This document shows, in pieces, positions 8,618-23,501 of a stretch of DNA of 48,677 bases (position 1 is the first letter of the stretch; each line of letters starts with the position of its first letter). Origin of the DNA: Paulinella micropora. Its lineage: Eukaryota; Cercozoa; Imbricatea; Euglyphida. Both the position numbers and the translations under genes were made by a program. The stretch is taken from the NCBI GenBank assembly GCA_009731375.1, contig BJOX01000080.1, positions 492,105 to 540,781 of the forward strand, given 5' to 3'. The notes under the pieces were generated by a model. It did no database searches and was not told the origin of the DNA. It saw only the letters and a program-made list of their open reading frames with translations.

Positions 8618-9085
8618 ACTCAGATTCCACGGGTGGCAAGTATTTTATTAAAACAATGTTTGCGTAAAACATATTAAATCAAGCAGTAGCCTTGATTCCC
8701 GCCCGAAATCTCACTGTTTTTCTAGTCTTGAAGTTGTGACTTTATTTTTTCCACTCCCTGATGTTATTTTTTCCGACTATATTTTTTCCACATCAGAATA
8801 TATTGATAACTTATCCATGCAGTCTTGATTTTAATGTGTCACCGTGTAAAAGCTTTAAATAAAACAAAAATAGAAACTGCAGCTGTCCATGGATGCAGCT
8901 TCCAAAGGGCGGGGTTTTTTCGTGTGCTACATGAGACCAAGGATTGAAGTTCTTTTCATGAGCCTCGGAGGACTCCATTCTTATGTGATCACAGTGGGCT
9001 TTTCGCGGCCAGTGAGCGCCTGGATCTGAGTTTGCCTACAACAAAAATAATAACAATCAGCATTCCGCGAGGGAAGGAGGGAAAG
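8618..9085. other. Intergenic, 3' flank of the phosphoglucomutase gene
   Basis: No gene recognised. It should contain the PGM 3' UTR on the minus strand. A canonical AATAAA on that strand is not obvious close to the stop. Confidence 0.4.
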
Positions 9086-13316
<4,231 letters not shown>

Positions 13317-13618
13317 TTCTGACGCAGACTGCCCTTTGCACGCGAGAGCAACCCCACAAAATCACGAAACGAGTATCCCGAAAGTGCCACCTGCACCAGT
13401 TACCAAGATGAACCTCAACCATGGAGTGGAACCGGTATTGCGGCACATTTTGGATGCACACGCAATTTTTGAGAGCCACCCTTACCGAAAAATTCGGGTA
13501 TGCCGGCAGTTTTTTCACTGCTTTTTGATGGCCATCTTTCCTAGTTTTTTCCCTTTCTACTAATGTTTAAGTTATATTTGAGTACTTATTTGGATATGTT
13601 ACGCGATATGTAACTTAA
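13317..13618. other. 5' flank of PGM
   Basis: Probably holds the PGM promoter and 5' UTR on the minus strand. No motif can be called. The plus-strand open frame here has no recognisable similarity. Confidence 0.4.
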
Positions 13619-13659
13619 CTTTCTTTCTTTCTTTCTTTCTTTCTCTCTTTCTTTCTTTC
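13619..13659. repeat. (TTTC)n microsatellite
   Basis: About 10 units with one interruption. Confidence 0.9.
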
Positions 13660-13707
13660 GTGATATTCAATAACAAAACAGAGAGACAGGGAGTATGATT
13701 AAAATAC

Positions 13708-13832
13708 ATTCTTCTTCTTCTTCTTCTTCTTCTTCTTCTTCTTCTTCTTCTTCTTCTTCTTCTTCTTCTTCTTCTTCTTCTTCTTCTTCTTCTTCTTCTT
13801 CTTCTTCTTCTTCTTCTTCTTCTTCTTCTTCT
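13708..13832. repeat. (TTC)n microsatellite
   Basis: About 41 uninterrupted TTC units. Long open frames on the minus strand are poly-Glu or poly-Arg artefacts. Confidence 0.97.
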
Positions 13833-14112
13833 GTGAAAAAACATAAGTGCACTAATGATAATAGCTCAAAGTAGTTGACAGAATGGCCCTCGAGGACAAC
13901 CCAAGAAGGAACTTAATTGTTACATTGGTTAATATTTTGGGAGGGTCGTTTATGTATGGCGGCCCCCTTTTTTCTGAAACCACTATTAAGGGAAAAGGAA
14001 AGAGGGGGGGAAGTTGGGGTGGTGAATGGTTGACCGTATTACGTCGACTCGCTCCTGGAGGTATCTTCAGGGATCAGGGAGGGTGAGAGTACTGGGATTT
14101 TTTTAAAAAAAA
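13833..14112. other. Intergenic
   Basis: Unique sequence with an open frame of 67 codons at 13883 that has no recognisable similarity. Nothing can be called. Confidence 0.4.
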
Positions 14113-14300
14113 TTTTTTTAAATTTTTTTTTTGCAGTAAGCAAGGTTTAATGAGGAAAGAAAAAAGGGGAAACAAAGAAGAATAAAAGATAAAGAAGAGC
14201 TTAAAGAAGAGCATAAATCAAAAGAGATCTGGTTCCAAAGAACAACAGTACAAGCTCAAAAGGAAAAACTGGAACAAAGGTTAAACAGAAGGGTCCAGGA
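14113..14300 (-). mobile_element. Retroposon 3' end with A-rich tail
   Basis: The minus strand ends CTCATTAAACCTTGCTTACTG followed by A-rich sequence. The same terminus occurs on the plus strand at about 14455-14532 and on the minus strand at about 18880. The homologous part is about 60 bp, so these look like 3' ends of one non-LTR family. Confidence 0.5.
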
Positions 14301-14454
14301 AAGGTTTTTTTTTTTTTTTCTCCTTTGTTTCTGCTTTTTATTTTTTATTTGTTTTTATTTGTTTTCTTTTTATCGATCTGCTTTTTTCTTCGTTCTCAGT
14401 TTCTTGTTGTCCTCTTTGTCTCTTTCGCTCTCTCTCTCTTTTCCCCTCTTGTAT

Positions 14455-14532
14455 CGTGCTCTTCTTTATTTTTCTTTCGTCTCTTTCTCATTAAACCTTG
14501 CTTACTGTAAAAATGTAAAAAAAAAACACACA
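14455..14532 (+). mobile_element. Retroposon 3' end with A-rich tail, opposite orientation
   Basis: Plus-strand copy of the CCTTGCTTACTG terminus followed by A-rich sequence. With 14113-14300 it forms an imperfect inverted pair. The 5' limit is unclear. Confidence 0.45.
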
Positions 14533-15489
14533 CACACAAAAAGAAACAGACAAAAACAAAAGACACAAAGACAGGATAAACGACAACAACAGACGAAACG
14601 ACCAACACAAAGAGGCAAACAAAAACAAACAAACAAACACAAGGCCAGGCAGGGGCAAGGGAGACGATACGATACTATAAGGCAAGAGCAGAATGCAGAG
14701 GTCAGACATAATTAACATTGGGCGCAATTGAGATCAATTGACAGTCAGTGACAGCCCTTAAGGAAACTGCAGCACCTAACGCAATTCACTCGCAACCAGA
14801 GGCCATCGTAGCCAGGAGGGTGGTGTGCAGAGCGTAGTAAGGCTCGACGTGGCGATTGCTCGCGACGCGATTATCGCTCGCGACGCGATTATGCCGAGTG
14901 CTGCAATATCCGTAAGGACCAGCCCAAGCCTGGCAACCTCACAAACATGCAGCACCAAGCTAATCGAGCCAAACCACTCCGCACCCACCCCACCCCCCCT
15001 CATAGACCAGAAGAGTCTGTGGTAGCCACAACCCACACCATAAGGCGAAAACGCAAGTGAAAATAACCAAACCTAACAGGCAGCAGCAGGTAAGAAAAAC
15101 GAGAAAAAAATATAAGAAAAAACATAAAAGAAAGGAAGGAAAGAAAAGGGAGGGCCTTGTTTACGGTAACAAGATAGAGAAGAAAGAAAGAGAGGGAGAA
15201 AGGATGAGAAAGAGTCGAACTTCTTCATCATTTCACCTCAAGATCTCAAGAGCGGCGAACAGTGTGGGACTCGGGTTGAAACCGCAAAAGAACTCCATAC
15301 CCACTAAACAAAAAAGGGCCCTGTAAAAACTCGCGGAAGGAGAAAAATAGGCTCCAAAAAAAAATGCAGTTAAGCACGAACGCCATCAAAGGGGAGAGCC
15401 TTTCTTTCCTTCTCTCTTTTCTTTTTTCTTTCCTTCGTGTCAACCTTACCCCAATCGAACCCGTCCCACTAAACGCTCACAGCACACCG
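14533..15489. other. Intergenic, purine-rich in part
   Basis: No gene recognised. It contains a CGCTCGCGACGCGATTAT direct repeat around 14858-14891. It could include the 3' UTR of the LINE at 15964, but that cannot be shown. Confidence 0.4.
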
Positions 15490-15626
15490 TGTTTTTCTTC
15501 TTTCTTCTTTCTTTTCCTTTCTTTTCTTTCCTTTCCTTTCCTTTCCTTTCCTTTCTTTTCTTTTCTTTCTCTTTTTCTTTTCTTTTTCTTTTTCTTTTCT
15601 TTTCTTTCTTTCTTTCTTTCTTTTTC

Positions 15627-15676
<50 letters not shown>

Positions 15677-15855
15677 ATTGTAGGTCTACGTATTGTGTTT
15701 GGGAGACACAAGAGACATCTCTCTATATCTCTATATCTCTATATCTATATCTACCTCATAGGTCTCTACGTTGTGTTCGGGTTAGATATATATTTATTTA
15801 TCTATCTATATCTATCTATTTCTAGAGAGAAAGAGAGAGAGAGAGAGAGAGAGGG
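15490..15855. repeat. Compound microsatellite: TTTC, ATCT, CTATAT, AG
   Basis: Pyrimidine-rich CTTTC-type repeats (15490-15625), then about 12 ATCT units (15628-15675), then degenerate CTATAT and AG repeats. Confidence 0.9.
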
Positions 15856-15963
15856 AGATGGATAGAGAGAGAAAGAGGGAAAAAAGGAGAGAAAAAAGGA
15901 AAGAAAAAAGGAAAAAAAGGATAGAAAGAAAGGGAAGAAAACGCAACAAAAGAGTAGAAAGAG

Positions 15964-18830
15964 TCAAAGACGGCTGCGCTGAGGGAGAATTAAAGGAACA
16001 ACAGGAGCAGAAGCTTGTCTTTGTAAATGAGATCTCAAGAAGGAAAGCTGATCAACTCTAGAACGAAGGCGTTTGTGAAGGGGATCAGTCCTAAGCAGGG
16101 GAAGAGCACGAGAACGATCAAGCATAGAGCGCCAATTGAGGAAATTGAACCTAGCAAGCTCAAACACAATAATGCATTTGATACGCCGCCCATACGAGCC
16201 AGGGGAGTAAATAGAAGGAAGATAATGAGCGGCAGCAGAGTCAAGGTATTTGATAAACTCAGAAGCCTTCGAACCTAAAACACCAAAGCAGAGAGGGCAA
16301 AAGGGATAAATGTGGTGCCAGCAGTTGGTCCACTGTGGCCATGTTTCGCAGCCTTAGATGTCTCTCTACCACGCACAGCATAAAGAGGGTCAACCAGCGA
16401 CCTGTTAACATATGAGCGTTGCAAAGGGTTAACAAGAGAGACGTCGGTGTCAACCTGATGCACATCAATATCAGGACCATAAGAGGGATATATGACAAGA
16501 CCAATACGTCGGTTTTCATGGTCGTAGAGACGAGGCTCACGACTGCAGCACAAACCTAGAGAAAGCTTAGTATCATGAAAGATCGCGTTCACAACAGAAT
16601 CATGTTTCAGCGTGTCAGCGACGCCATGCAAGCGTTTACAGCCTAAGTCAGCATGCACCTCAAGGTCAGAAGGGAGATGAAACTTACTACCACACTTAGA
16701 GTGGGCCTGAAGCAGAGAGAAGTAGGGCGAAGAGGAGACGTATCAGATAAGGAGGGTAGGAAGGAAAGAGACAAAGAGAGAAGATTAGAGCCTAAAGATT
16801 GAAAAGAGACAATAAGAGAGAGCGACGTAGAAGGGACAGGTGAAACAACATGAGGGGGAGCCGAACTAACAGAGAGATGACAAGACTCACGGGGGCATTT
16901 GCTATGATAATGATGAGGAGAGCCAATTTGGCAATATTCAGTACAATCTGGGGGACAGAGATGAGACATAAGCAAGGAAGAGAGAGATGATGAAGCATCA
17001 ACAAGGCCAGCACGCCGCTGAGCCATGAGGTCCCACTGCGGATTGGAGAGGTGATAGAGACGATCAATAGGGGGACAAGTAAGGGGAATAGAAGCCTCGT
17101 TGCCTTGACACCTAATACGAACACAGTAACGCAGAGGAGCAGAGGAATCAATGGATGAGAGCCATTCAAAGTGCCGAACGCGGTTGAGAAGAGAGGTGAA
17201 ACACTTGTGGAGATTAGCATTATGCTTGGAGCGGCCCCTAAGTTGGATGTATTCAGAAAGGTAAGGAGAGGTGATGTCAGAGAAATGATAGAGAAACTGA
17301 GAGAAGGAGATAGGTTCACTGACGTCAGACAGATGAGAACAATTAGGGAGCACATTATCCAAAGAGATAGGAAGAGAGGAGGAGTTAGAATGAGAAGAAT
17401 TAGGGAACGCGCGCTGCAGGACACGCAACCAATCAATCGTAGGAGCAATCTCCAAGAACATAGGATGAATAACAGGATCATCAAGCTCAAGATCAAGGTC
17501 AGGGTGGGTAAAGGAGACGATATTGTCAGGAGCAGCCATCCGCAGGATAGGGAGAATACGAGGTAGGGATTGAGAGACAGATGCAGCATAGGCAATAGGA
17601 GCAAGCATGGGAAGATCAGGAAGCTTGAACCCTCCTAAACGACACGGAAGAAAAAGCTGAGAAGTCACAGCACGGCGAAGATAAGAAGGGAGAGAGTCAA
17701 ATGCGGCGGGACTAACACCAAAACAGTGAAGAACAGAGCGAAGGAAGCGCAGATGAAAGCGATCAAGAATAGGAAGAAGAATAGCTGGAGGGGTACGAAG
17801 TGTATGCATCAGGTAGGAAGGTAAGGTGGAAGAAAGGATATGGTAAGAAATCTGATGAGAGATGTCAGAGGACGATAGGGCATCAAATACAGCATCAATG
17901 CGAGTGAAGGCCTTAGCAACAACAGCATCTGCCATAGAAGAGCGCCACTTTTCATCGTTGTAATCACCAATGATGCCACCTAACAACTTACAAAAGCCAA
18001 ACTGAATAGACTTATTGTGCTCAGCTGCAAACTCAACAAGTTCAGAGGGAGGATCAGAGCGAGAAGGCCAGATAATAAAGTCAAGAGAAAAATTCTGATC
18101 CCATTCAGAGGAGGCGATAAGAGCATGAGCGGCCTGAATAGCATCCGAAGCAGAACAGGCAGGAAAAGTAAAATTATCAGCATAAACAACAGCAGAACGA
18201 GTGAGTTCAATAGCGTCATGAGTCTGTTTCACAACACTGTTACAAGCAAGAAGCATAGGCAAGGTGCCCCCCTGATTGCAGCCATCATCATGAGAGAGAC
18301 ATAAAACAGGCGAAAAACATTTCTTAGCAAAGTAAATGATGTAAGTAGCGCCAGGCCCATACTGTAAATCAATGAAGCCAAAGTGAGGAGAAAGTTTATC
18401 ATTAGCATAGGCACGGTCCAACATGATATCCCTGGATCTGCTGTTAAAGAAGTTTTGCGCATCTATGCCAATAACAGCGGGCGAAGGAGCGCCTGGACAA
18501 GAGATAACAGCCTGGGTTGCAAGGACCGCTGCTTGATTGCCTCCATCCGCACCTAAAGCAAACTGAGTTGGGGAAAGATCAAGGCTTTTAGAGCAGGCAT
18601 TAGCAGCGGCATCATCATCAGACTTAGCAATGAGTAAAGCAAACAGCAGTATGAGCAAGAATAAAAATAGCAGGGCCCCATGAAATAGGCCTGCTTTCTA
18701 GGTGGGGGAACACCATACCAAAGCCCCATACCTTTTCTGACACGGAAAGCAGGAAGAGCGGAAGCGGGCAAGCTACCATTGGCAATGTGGTTGACAAATA
18801 GAATAAGGCACGGCTGACAGTGAGGATCAT
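15964..18830 (-). pseudogene. Non-LTR retrotransposon (RT, zinc finger, RLE-like), degenerate
   Basis: Minus-strand LINE text spread over several frames. 18830-18660 holds RT N-terminal text including RPIS. 16643-18658 is a long frame with RT motif A IDAQNFFN (Asp66 of that frame), CNQGGTLP where relatives have GxxQGDPL, and YADN (159-162) where YADD is expected. Near its end lies the cysteine/histidine cluster C-x3-C-x3-C-x7-H-x-H-x3-C. After a frameshift near 16720, 16275-16658 carries KHDSVVNAIF...EPRLYDHE...DVHQVDTDV, resembling the restriction-like endonuclease tail of CRE/SLACS/R2-type elements, and further homologous text reaches about 15964. At least three frameshifts and the Asp-to-Asn change indicate a dead copy. 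It is 5'-truncated near 18830. Confidence 0.7.
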
Positions 18831-18895
18831 TAAGTAATTTTTTTTTAAAATATTTTTTTTAATACAGTAAGCAAGGTTTTTTTTTTTGTTTTTTT
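18831..18895 (-). mobile_element. Retroposon 3' tail abutting the LINE 5' end
   Basis: On the minus strand CCTTGCTTACTGTATT is followed by A-rich sequence and then directly by the truncated LINE. This suggests the LINE landed in or next to the tail of a related element. Confidence 0.4.
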
Positions 18896-18953
18896 TTTTG
18901 TTGTTGTTGAGCAGATTATAGTTCTTGTTGTTGTTGTTGGAGTAAGTGATATT

Positions 18954-18977
18954 TCAACTGCTTTTTAAAGCAGTTGA
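18954..18977. other. Perfect 11-bp stem hairpin
   Basis: TCAACTGCTTT, two T, then AAAGCAGTTGA. It lies just upstream of the LINE C-terminal fragment. Function unknown. Confidence 0.6.
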
Positions 18978-19178
18978 GTGATACCGCGCATAACCATCAC
19001 ACTCGGTACTCAAAACGACTTCACCCCTACCAACACTATCCACACATACAACACAAGACACTCAACAAAACATCACCAATTTATCGACAACAACAGCCCA
19101 TACCTCACTCAACTCTTCATCCATAAATGGAAAACGATTCCAGAAAACCTCAGAAAAACAACATACCAGCACTAGTGT
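18978..19178 (+). pseudogene. C-terminal fragment of a CR1/L2/Jockey-like LINE ORF2
   Basis: The plus-strand frame contains HTYNTRHSTKHHQF and a W-K-T-I-P-E-N-L-R ending. This matches the conserved C-terminal block of CR1/Jockey-type ORF2 proteins (YNTR..., then W-x-x-L/I-P). It is isolated from any RT on the same strand and is a relic. Confidence 0.55.
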
Positions 19179-19279
19179 TCTTATTATCATGCTTGGTTGG
19201 TGCTTTATTTTTGTTGAGTGTATGTATGGGTGCGTTTCGATGCATACCCTGCATATGTATAGGTTATAGAGGTCCAGGA

Positions 19280-20455
19280 GTTTTAGTTTATGTAGTAAAG
19301 GGGCAGTATGGGAGCGCGGGCTGCTTGCAGTAATAAGCGTATGATATTGTACGAGGGGTTGTATGTATTTTTGTTTTTAATCATGTGTGCCCCATATACT
19401 TGTATTATATATGAAGTGTGGATAGACATGGAGGTAATATAATTGTTTCAGGGTATGGGTAAAAGCTTATTAGCATAAGCTAGGCTTTAGACCAAATGGT
19501 AGATTTTGGTAATAACGTTGTGGACTTGTTGGTGGTGTGTAAGGTTACGGAATAGGACTATGCCAAGAAGCTTCGCTTGTTGGCATTGTTCTATCACCTG
19601 ATTATTAATTGCGAGATGGATGTAAAAGGATATTAATGGAAAATCGTATATTGGGTCTTTGTAGGGTTAGGGACAATGTTATTTGTATGGAAGTAACTGG
19701 TAAGGCGATCTATTGTATATTGCGCTTTTGTTTGCAGCTGGTTTTGGCTGTGACCATCAGTGTGGTATCATCAGCATATGTATAGACTGTACTATTGGTG
19801 ATGTGTCGGATGATATCATCTATGTACAGGAGGAAGAGGTTGGTTGATAGTGTACTGCCTTGTGGGATTTCATGCGTTATCGTTCGTGGTTGCGAGCGGG
19901 TATATTGGGCATGGACTTGTTGTGTCCCATTGGTGAAGTAAGAGGCAGAGAAGGCAAGGGTGCTATCGCAGAAGTTGAAGTTATGCTTGAGTTTATATAT
20001 TAGTTTATCGTGTGCAACCGTATCATAGGCCTTTGAAAGGTCTATGTAAAGAGCGAGGACTAGGTCATGCTTATTTTTATGTGCTATTATTTTATTTATG
20101 ATCGTTTGTGTAGTCATATTTGTGGATGAGTCAGGGCGGACGGCATATTGGGTTGATATGATATTATGGTGGAGGAGGTGCGTCATAAGTTGCTTATTTA
20201 TTATTTTGTCAAAGATTTTTGCAATAATAGGTAGCAGTGAGATCGGGCGGTAGTTGCTAGGCACGCTGCTATCTTTATTTTTATATATTTCTGTTACTTG
20301 AGTTGTTTTTAACGCGTCAGGGTATTGCTTATTGTCTACCGCTTGATTAAACAGCTCCGTAAGGATAGGTGCGAGGTAATCTCGCATATCTTGCACCATA
20401 GCAGGTTTAATCTTATATATCCGCCTTGTCTCTTTGCATGGTTTTATGCATTATT
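19280..20455 (-). pseudogene. Reverse transcriptase of a CR1/L2/Jockey-like LINE, truncated
   Basis: The frame 20399-19710 (minus) has NYRPISLLPIIAKIFDKII, motif A IDLSKAYDTVAHD, PQGSTL and YADDTTL, so the RT catalytic core is present with the YADD intact. Text continues downstream in other frames (NPTKTQYTIF, KLLGIVLFRNLT, YGAHMI, ILPLYYIN) to about 19280, interrupted by stops and shifts. The 5' side ends at the TTC microsatellite near 20455, so the endonuclease domain is absent. It is a dead relic, distinct from the RLE-type LINE at 15964. Its 3' end faces the C-terminal fragment at 18978. Confidence 0.75.
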
Positions 20456-20504
20456 GCAGTGTGGGTCAGCTTGAAAGGTGGAAGTGGTTGTTTTTCCGTC
20501 TTCT

Positions 20505-20562
20505 TCGTGTTCTTCGTCTTCTTCTTCTTCTGCTTCTTCTTCTCCTTCTTCTTCTTCTTCGT

Positions 20563-20643
<81 letters not shown>

Positions 20644-20708
20644 CTTCTTCTGCTTCTTCTGCTTCTGCTTCTGCTTCTTCTTCTTCTTCTTCTTCTTCTT
20701 CTTCTTCT

Positions 20709-20741
<33 letters not shown>

Positions 20742-20790
20742 CGCTGCTGTTTCTTCTTCTTCTTCTTCTTCTTCTTCTTCTTCTTCTAAT
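20505..20790. repeat. Compound (TTC)n/(TAC)n/(TGC)n microsatellite
   Basis: TTC, then TAC (20562-20612), TTC (20613-20712), TGC (20713-20740) and TTC again. Apparent poly-Leu/Ser/Phe/Tyr frames are artefacts. Confidence 0.95.
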
Positions 20791-20875
20791 TCTTCCTTTT
20801 CTTCTTCTAGCTTGTAATCTCTCCCTGAACATGATCCCTTGCTTTCAATTTCTCCGTACTACTTAGATTTAGTTA

Positions 20876-21022
20876 AAGAAGAAGAAGAAGAAGAAGAAGA
20901 AGAAGAAGAAGAAGAAGAGAAGAAGAAGAATAGAATTAGAAGAAAAAGAAAAAGAAGAAGAAGAAGAAGAAGAAGAAGAAGAAGAAGAAGAAGAAGAAGA
21001 AGAAGAAGAAGAAGAAGAAGAA
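20876..21022. repeat. (GAA)n microsatellite
   Basis: Interrupted GAA/AAG repeat, complementary to the TTC array about 90 bp to its left. Confidence 0.95.
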
Positions 21023-21439
21023 TCCAGAAACATAACAATAACAGACGAAGATATGATCAGGTGACGAAGATATGATCAGGTAAGTAATAAAAAGGAAGCC
21101 AAGAGAGAGTGAGAAGGAATTATATGTGAAGAAGCATTAGTATCAGTATAGCAACATATGAACCTAAGATGATAAAAGGAAAAAGGAGAAATAAAAGAAA
21201 ATATTGAAAGAAAATATGAAATGATAAAGAAAAAATAGAAATAAGCCAGGGACAAAAGAAACAGGATAAAGACTACAAGTAGTTAGGAAATATGTGTTCT
21301 CAGTAACCCTCACGTTTCTGTGGCGTCAGGATTCTCTCCTTTGCAGGGGATCAAAGATAACACCAACAACCTTCAAGACAGAGAAGTTTACTGTGCACAC
21401 CCATCTGGGGTGTGGCTGCAGAGCACGGAGCTCCAGCTC

Positions 21440-21475
<36 letters not shown>

Positions 21476-21741
21476 TTGCAGGTCACGCGGGGACAGCATA
21501 CCTTGCGGGCCTGACGTCACCAGTCGGTGGACATTTCTTCCTTTACTGAGGTCTGTATGTATGTACGTATGTACACGCGTTTTACGTGTGTATGTTTGTG
21601 TGTGTTTACCCATTTCACGGACCTCGAGAGAAAAGAGATCCAACAGACCAGAAACACTAAGATTGGGAAAAAGTTTTGATGAGGCATGCGCAAGCGACAA
21701 TGTGTGCGCGTGCGCGTATGGAAAAAGAAAAAGAGACAGAC

Positions 21742-21822
<81 letters not shown>

Positions 21823-22180
21823 GAACTAAGCACCCAGGCAAATGCTCGCGCTAGATCCAGAGTGCATGTATTTGCTGGCGCAGTCTTGGCCGCCGAAAGG
21901 GCATGAGAGTAGTCAAGCAAAAACCTCGACCATCCACCATCACCATTACTGCTACTACAAACATTTCTACTGGCCTTCCACCAGTTCCTTTGTTGCTGCT
22001 GCTATACTATTACTCCGACTGCTACCACCGCTACTACCACTAAAGCCTAATTTCTGTCTAGAATATAAAAGATATTGAAGAGTTATGTATATATCAATCC
22101 GTGTCTTCTTCCTGCTGTCACTGCACCTTACTGTACCCGTTCTTGCTTTCGTCTCCTGTTGACTCTTTTTTCTTGGTCTT
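21023..22180. other. Intergenic with CT, GA and GAAA microsatellites
   Basis: (CT)n at 21442-21472, (GA)n at 21746-21785, (GAAA)n at 21786-21822. Between them is unique sequence with no recognisable gene. The direct repeat GACGAAGATATGATCAGGT occurs at about 21045-21080. Confidence 0.5.
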
Positions 22181-22351
22181 CTGTTTCTTCTTCTTCTTCT
22201 TCATCTTCTTCTTCATCTTCTTCTTCTTCTTCTTCTTCTTCTTCTTCTTCTTCTTCTTCTTCTTTCTTCTTCTTTCTTCTTCTTCTTCTTCTTTCTTCTT
22301 CTTCTTCTTCTTTCTTCTTCTTTCTTCTTCTTTCTTCTTCTTCTTCTTCTT

Positions 22352-22384
<33 letters not shown>

Positions 22385-22386
22385 AC

Positions 22387-22452
<66 letters not shown>

Positions 22453-22472
22453 ACTACTACTAACTACTACTA

Positions 22473-22533
<61 letters not shown>

Positions 22534-22550
22534 TCACTACTACTACTACA
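22181..22550. repeat. (TTC)n then (TAC)n microsatellite
   Basis: About 200 bp of TTC-type units followed by about 165 bp of TAC units. Confidence 0.95.
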
Positions 22551-22631
22551 AAGTGAAGCAGTAGAGGGATGAAACGGATGTATATATGCAAAAGAAGAGA
22601 AAATGTAAGTGAGAAAACAAAGAGTAGAAAT

Positions 22632-22671
22632 ATCTTCTTCTTCTTCTTCTTCTTCTTCTTCTTCTTCTTCT

Positions 22672-22730
<59 letters not shown>

Positions 22731-22912
22731 TTCTTCTTCTTCTTCTTCTTTTTCTTCTTCTTCGTCTTCTGCTTCTTCTTCGCCTTCTCCTTCTCTTATC
22801 CTTCTCTTCTCCTTCTCCTTCTTCTCCTTCTTCTTCTTCTTCTTCTTCTTCTTCTTCTTCTTCTTCTTCTTCTTCTTCTTCTTCTTCTTCTTCTTCTTCT
22901 TCTTCTCTTCTT
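22632..22912. repeat. (TTC)n microsatellite
   Basis: About 280 bp of TTC with CTC and GTC interruptions. From 22763 on it is repeated at 38795. Confidence 0.95.
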
Positions 22913-23023
22913 CTTTCACGCTTTTTTTTCAACATCATTTTACATAGCGGGAGGAAAATTTTGTGCATGTGGCCACTGGCAAGTCAGAATGTTTAGCCAG
23001 TGCAGTCTCGTTGCTGAGGACTA

Positions 23024-23076
<53 letters not shown>

Positions 23077-23101
23077 GACTACCACTACCACTACGACTAC
23101 A

Positions 23102-23162
<61 letters not shown>

Positions 23163-23263
23163 TTACTACTACCACTTGTTCTTGTTCTTGTTCTTGTTGT
23201 TGTTCTTGTTCTTCTTCTTCTTCTTCTTCTTCTTCTTCTTCTTCTTCTTCTTCTTCTTCTTCT

Positions 23264-23299
<36 letters not shown>

Positions 23300-23470
23300 T
23301 GCTGCGTCTGCTTATTCTTCTTTTTCTTCTTCTTCTCCTCTTCTTCCTCCTCCTTCTCCTCATTCTCCTTCTCCTCTTAATCCTCTTCCTCTTCTTCCAC
23401 CTTCTCCTCTTCTCCTCCTTCTCCTTCTCCTCTTACTCCTCCAACAGTTTCCTTCTCTCTCCTTTTTCAA
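23024..23470. repeat. (TAC)n, (TTC)n, (TGC)n and CTC-rich tract upstream of MMS19
   Basis: TAC to about 23175, TTC to 23268, TGC to about 23300, then an interrupted pyrimidine tract reaching almost to MMS19. A splice acceptor, CTTTGGCAG (ending 23494), follows, so the pyrimidine tract may belong to a 5' UTR intron. Confidence 0.8.
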
Positions 23471-23501
23471 GTAATTTCTGTGTCCCTTTGGCAGAAAGCA
23501 C

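Noticed and set aside
17171-17566. 131-codon plus-strand ORF
   Set aside because: Antisense shadow of the LINE at 15964-18830.
22381-22545. Regularly spaced repeats as a possible CRISPR array
   Set aside because: Pure TAC/TTC microsatellites without unique spacers, in a eukaryotic genome.
20426-23363. Long ORFs of poly-Leu, Ser, Phe, Tyr, Glu or Arg
   Set aside because: They are translations of triplet microsatellites and have no unique sequence of their own.
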